This document shows, in pieces, positions 63,606-64,000 of a stretch of DNA of 64,000 nt. A program made the position numbers and the translations under genes. Origin of the DNA: Notospermus geniculatus (taxonomy: Eukaryota; Nemertea; Pilidiophora; Heteronemertea; Lineidae); NCBI GenBank assembly GCA_002633025.1, contig NMRB01000020.1, forward strand, positions 216,631 to 280,630, read 5' to 3'. The stretch's first letter is position 1. Each line of letters starts with the position of its first letter. The notes beneath the pieces were generated by a model. It did not search any database. It saw nothing but the letters and a program-made list of their open reading frames with translations, and was not told the origin of the DNA.

Positions 63606-63825
63606 TTTTGTCTCTTTGATATTCCAGGTCACCAATAAATACGTCATGAATTACCTTGTAGTGTAACAGACAGCATTGTCTTTTTTTGCAAAACAAGCAG
63701 TGATGCTGTTTGTCTCTTTGATATTCCAGAAGGTCACCAATAAATACGTCATGCATTACCTTGTACAATGTAGTGTAACTGACAGCATTGTCTTTTTTGC
63801 AAAACAAGCAGTGATGCTGAAAGCA
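63606..63825. repeat. ~103-bp tandem duplication in F'
   Basis: The unit from TTTGTCTCTTTGATATTCCA through GCAGTGATGCTG occurs twice, with small internal differences (for example an extra CAATG in the second). F has one unit near 48,705-48,810. Confidence 0.85.
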
Positions 63826-64000
63826 GGGTTCATCAGCGAACTGTTCAAATCATACTGGTAATTGGTGCCGGAATGATTTGATATACTGGTAAGCATACAG
63901 CAGATACAGTTCACCACATCATTCAGAAACACACAGGGATCCGTTCACCACCAGCTTTTGTGAAGTGCAAATAGCATGTTACATTTGTACTTAGATAGTT

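Larger units (their letters stand above)
49121..64000. repeat. Direct duplication unit F' (second copy, runs off the window)
   Basis: Homologous to 32,683-48,990 and truncated by the window end. F'-specific features are tandem duplications at 50,531-51,006 and 63,606-63,825, MITEs at 57,062-57,253 and 57,737-58,108, a replaced segment at 58,754-59,397 and a perfect palindrome at 62,972-63,145. Confidence 0.95.

Overview
This is eukaryotic nuclear DNA: genes are split into many short exons with GT-AG introns of mostly 0.1-0.6 kb, coding density is low, and non-autonomous DNA transposons are very dense. The two recognisable genes (SCFD2 and a FAM149 family member), the small introns and the very high allele-like polymorphism fit an invertebrate deuterostome (amphioxus, hemichordate or echinoderm). 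The sequence alone does not fix the species.

Only two distinct protein genes can be supported, both on the minus strand. SCFD2 (Sec1/Munc18 family) is complete at 4,247-8,546, with 11 coding exons totalling 2,040 nt (679 aa). A FAM149-type gene (DUF3719; its vertebrate relative FAM149B1 is a ciliary protein) is complete at 24,479-34,796, with 16 coding exons totalling 2,046 nt (681 aa). Both models close in frame across all introns.

The layout is dominated by two successive direct duplications. Unit A (6,454-17,510) is repeated as A' (17,511-30,522). Unit F (32,683-49,120) is repeated as F' (49,121 to beyond the window end). The breakpoints cut through genes: A' holds SCFD2 exons 1-5 plus 19 nt of exon 6, A holds only FAM149 exons 5-16, and F' carries an orphan FAM149 exon 1. 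Copies differ by scattered SNPs, many small indels and more than a dozen clean transposon insertions, which is the pattern expected of two haplotypes of a very polymorphic animal joined head-to-tail by the assembler. True tandem duplication is the alternative. A 206-bp N gap lies at 30,659-30,864.

Paired copies give empty-versus-filled sites, so exact ends and target duplications can be read for many elements: TTAA-target MITEs, TWA-target (PIF/Harbinger-like) MITEs, TA-target MITEs, a 9-bp-target (Mutator-like) MITE, a tRNA-derived SINE with a 17-bp duplication, a Helitron-like element with TC...CTAG ends, long foldback elements and a 174-bp perfect palindrome. The most unusual small-scale signal is a recurrent presence/absence of CCGGTA (TA-CCGG-TA) between copies at about a dozen places. 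It looks like excision footprints of a TA-target transposon. About 34.8-64 kb contains no gene I can recognise apart from the orphan exon.
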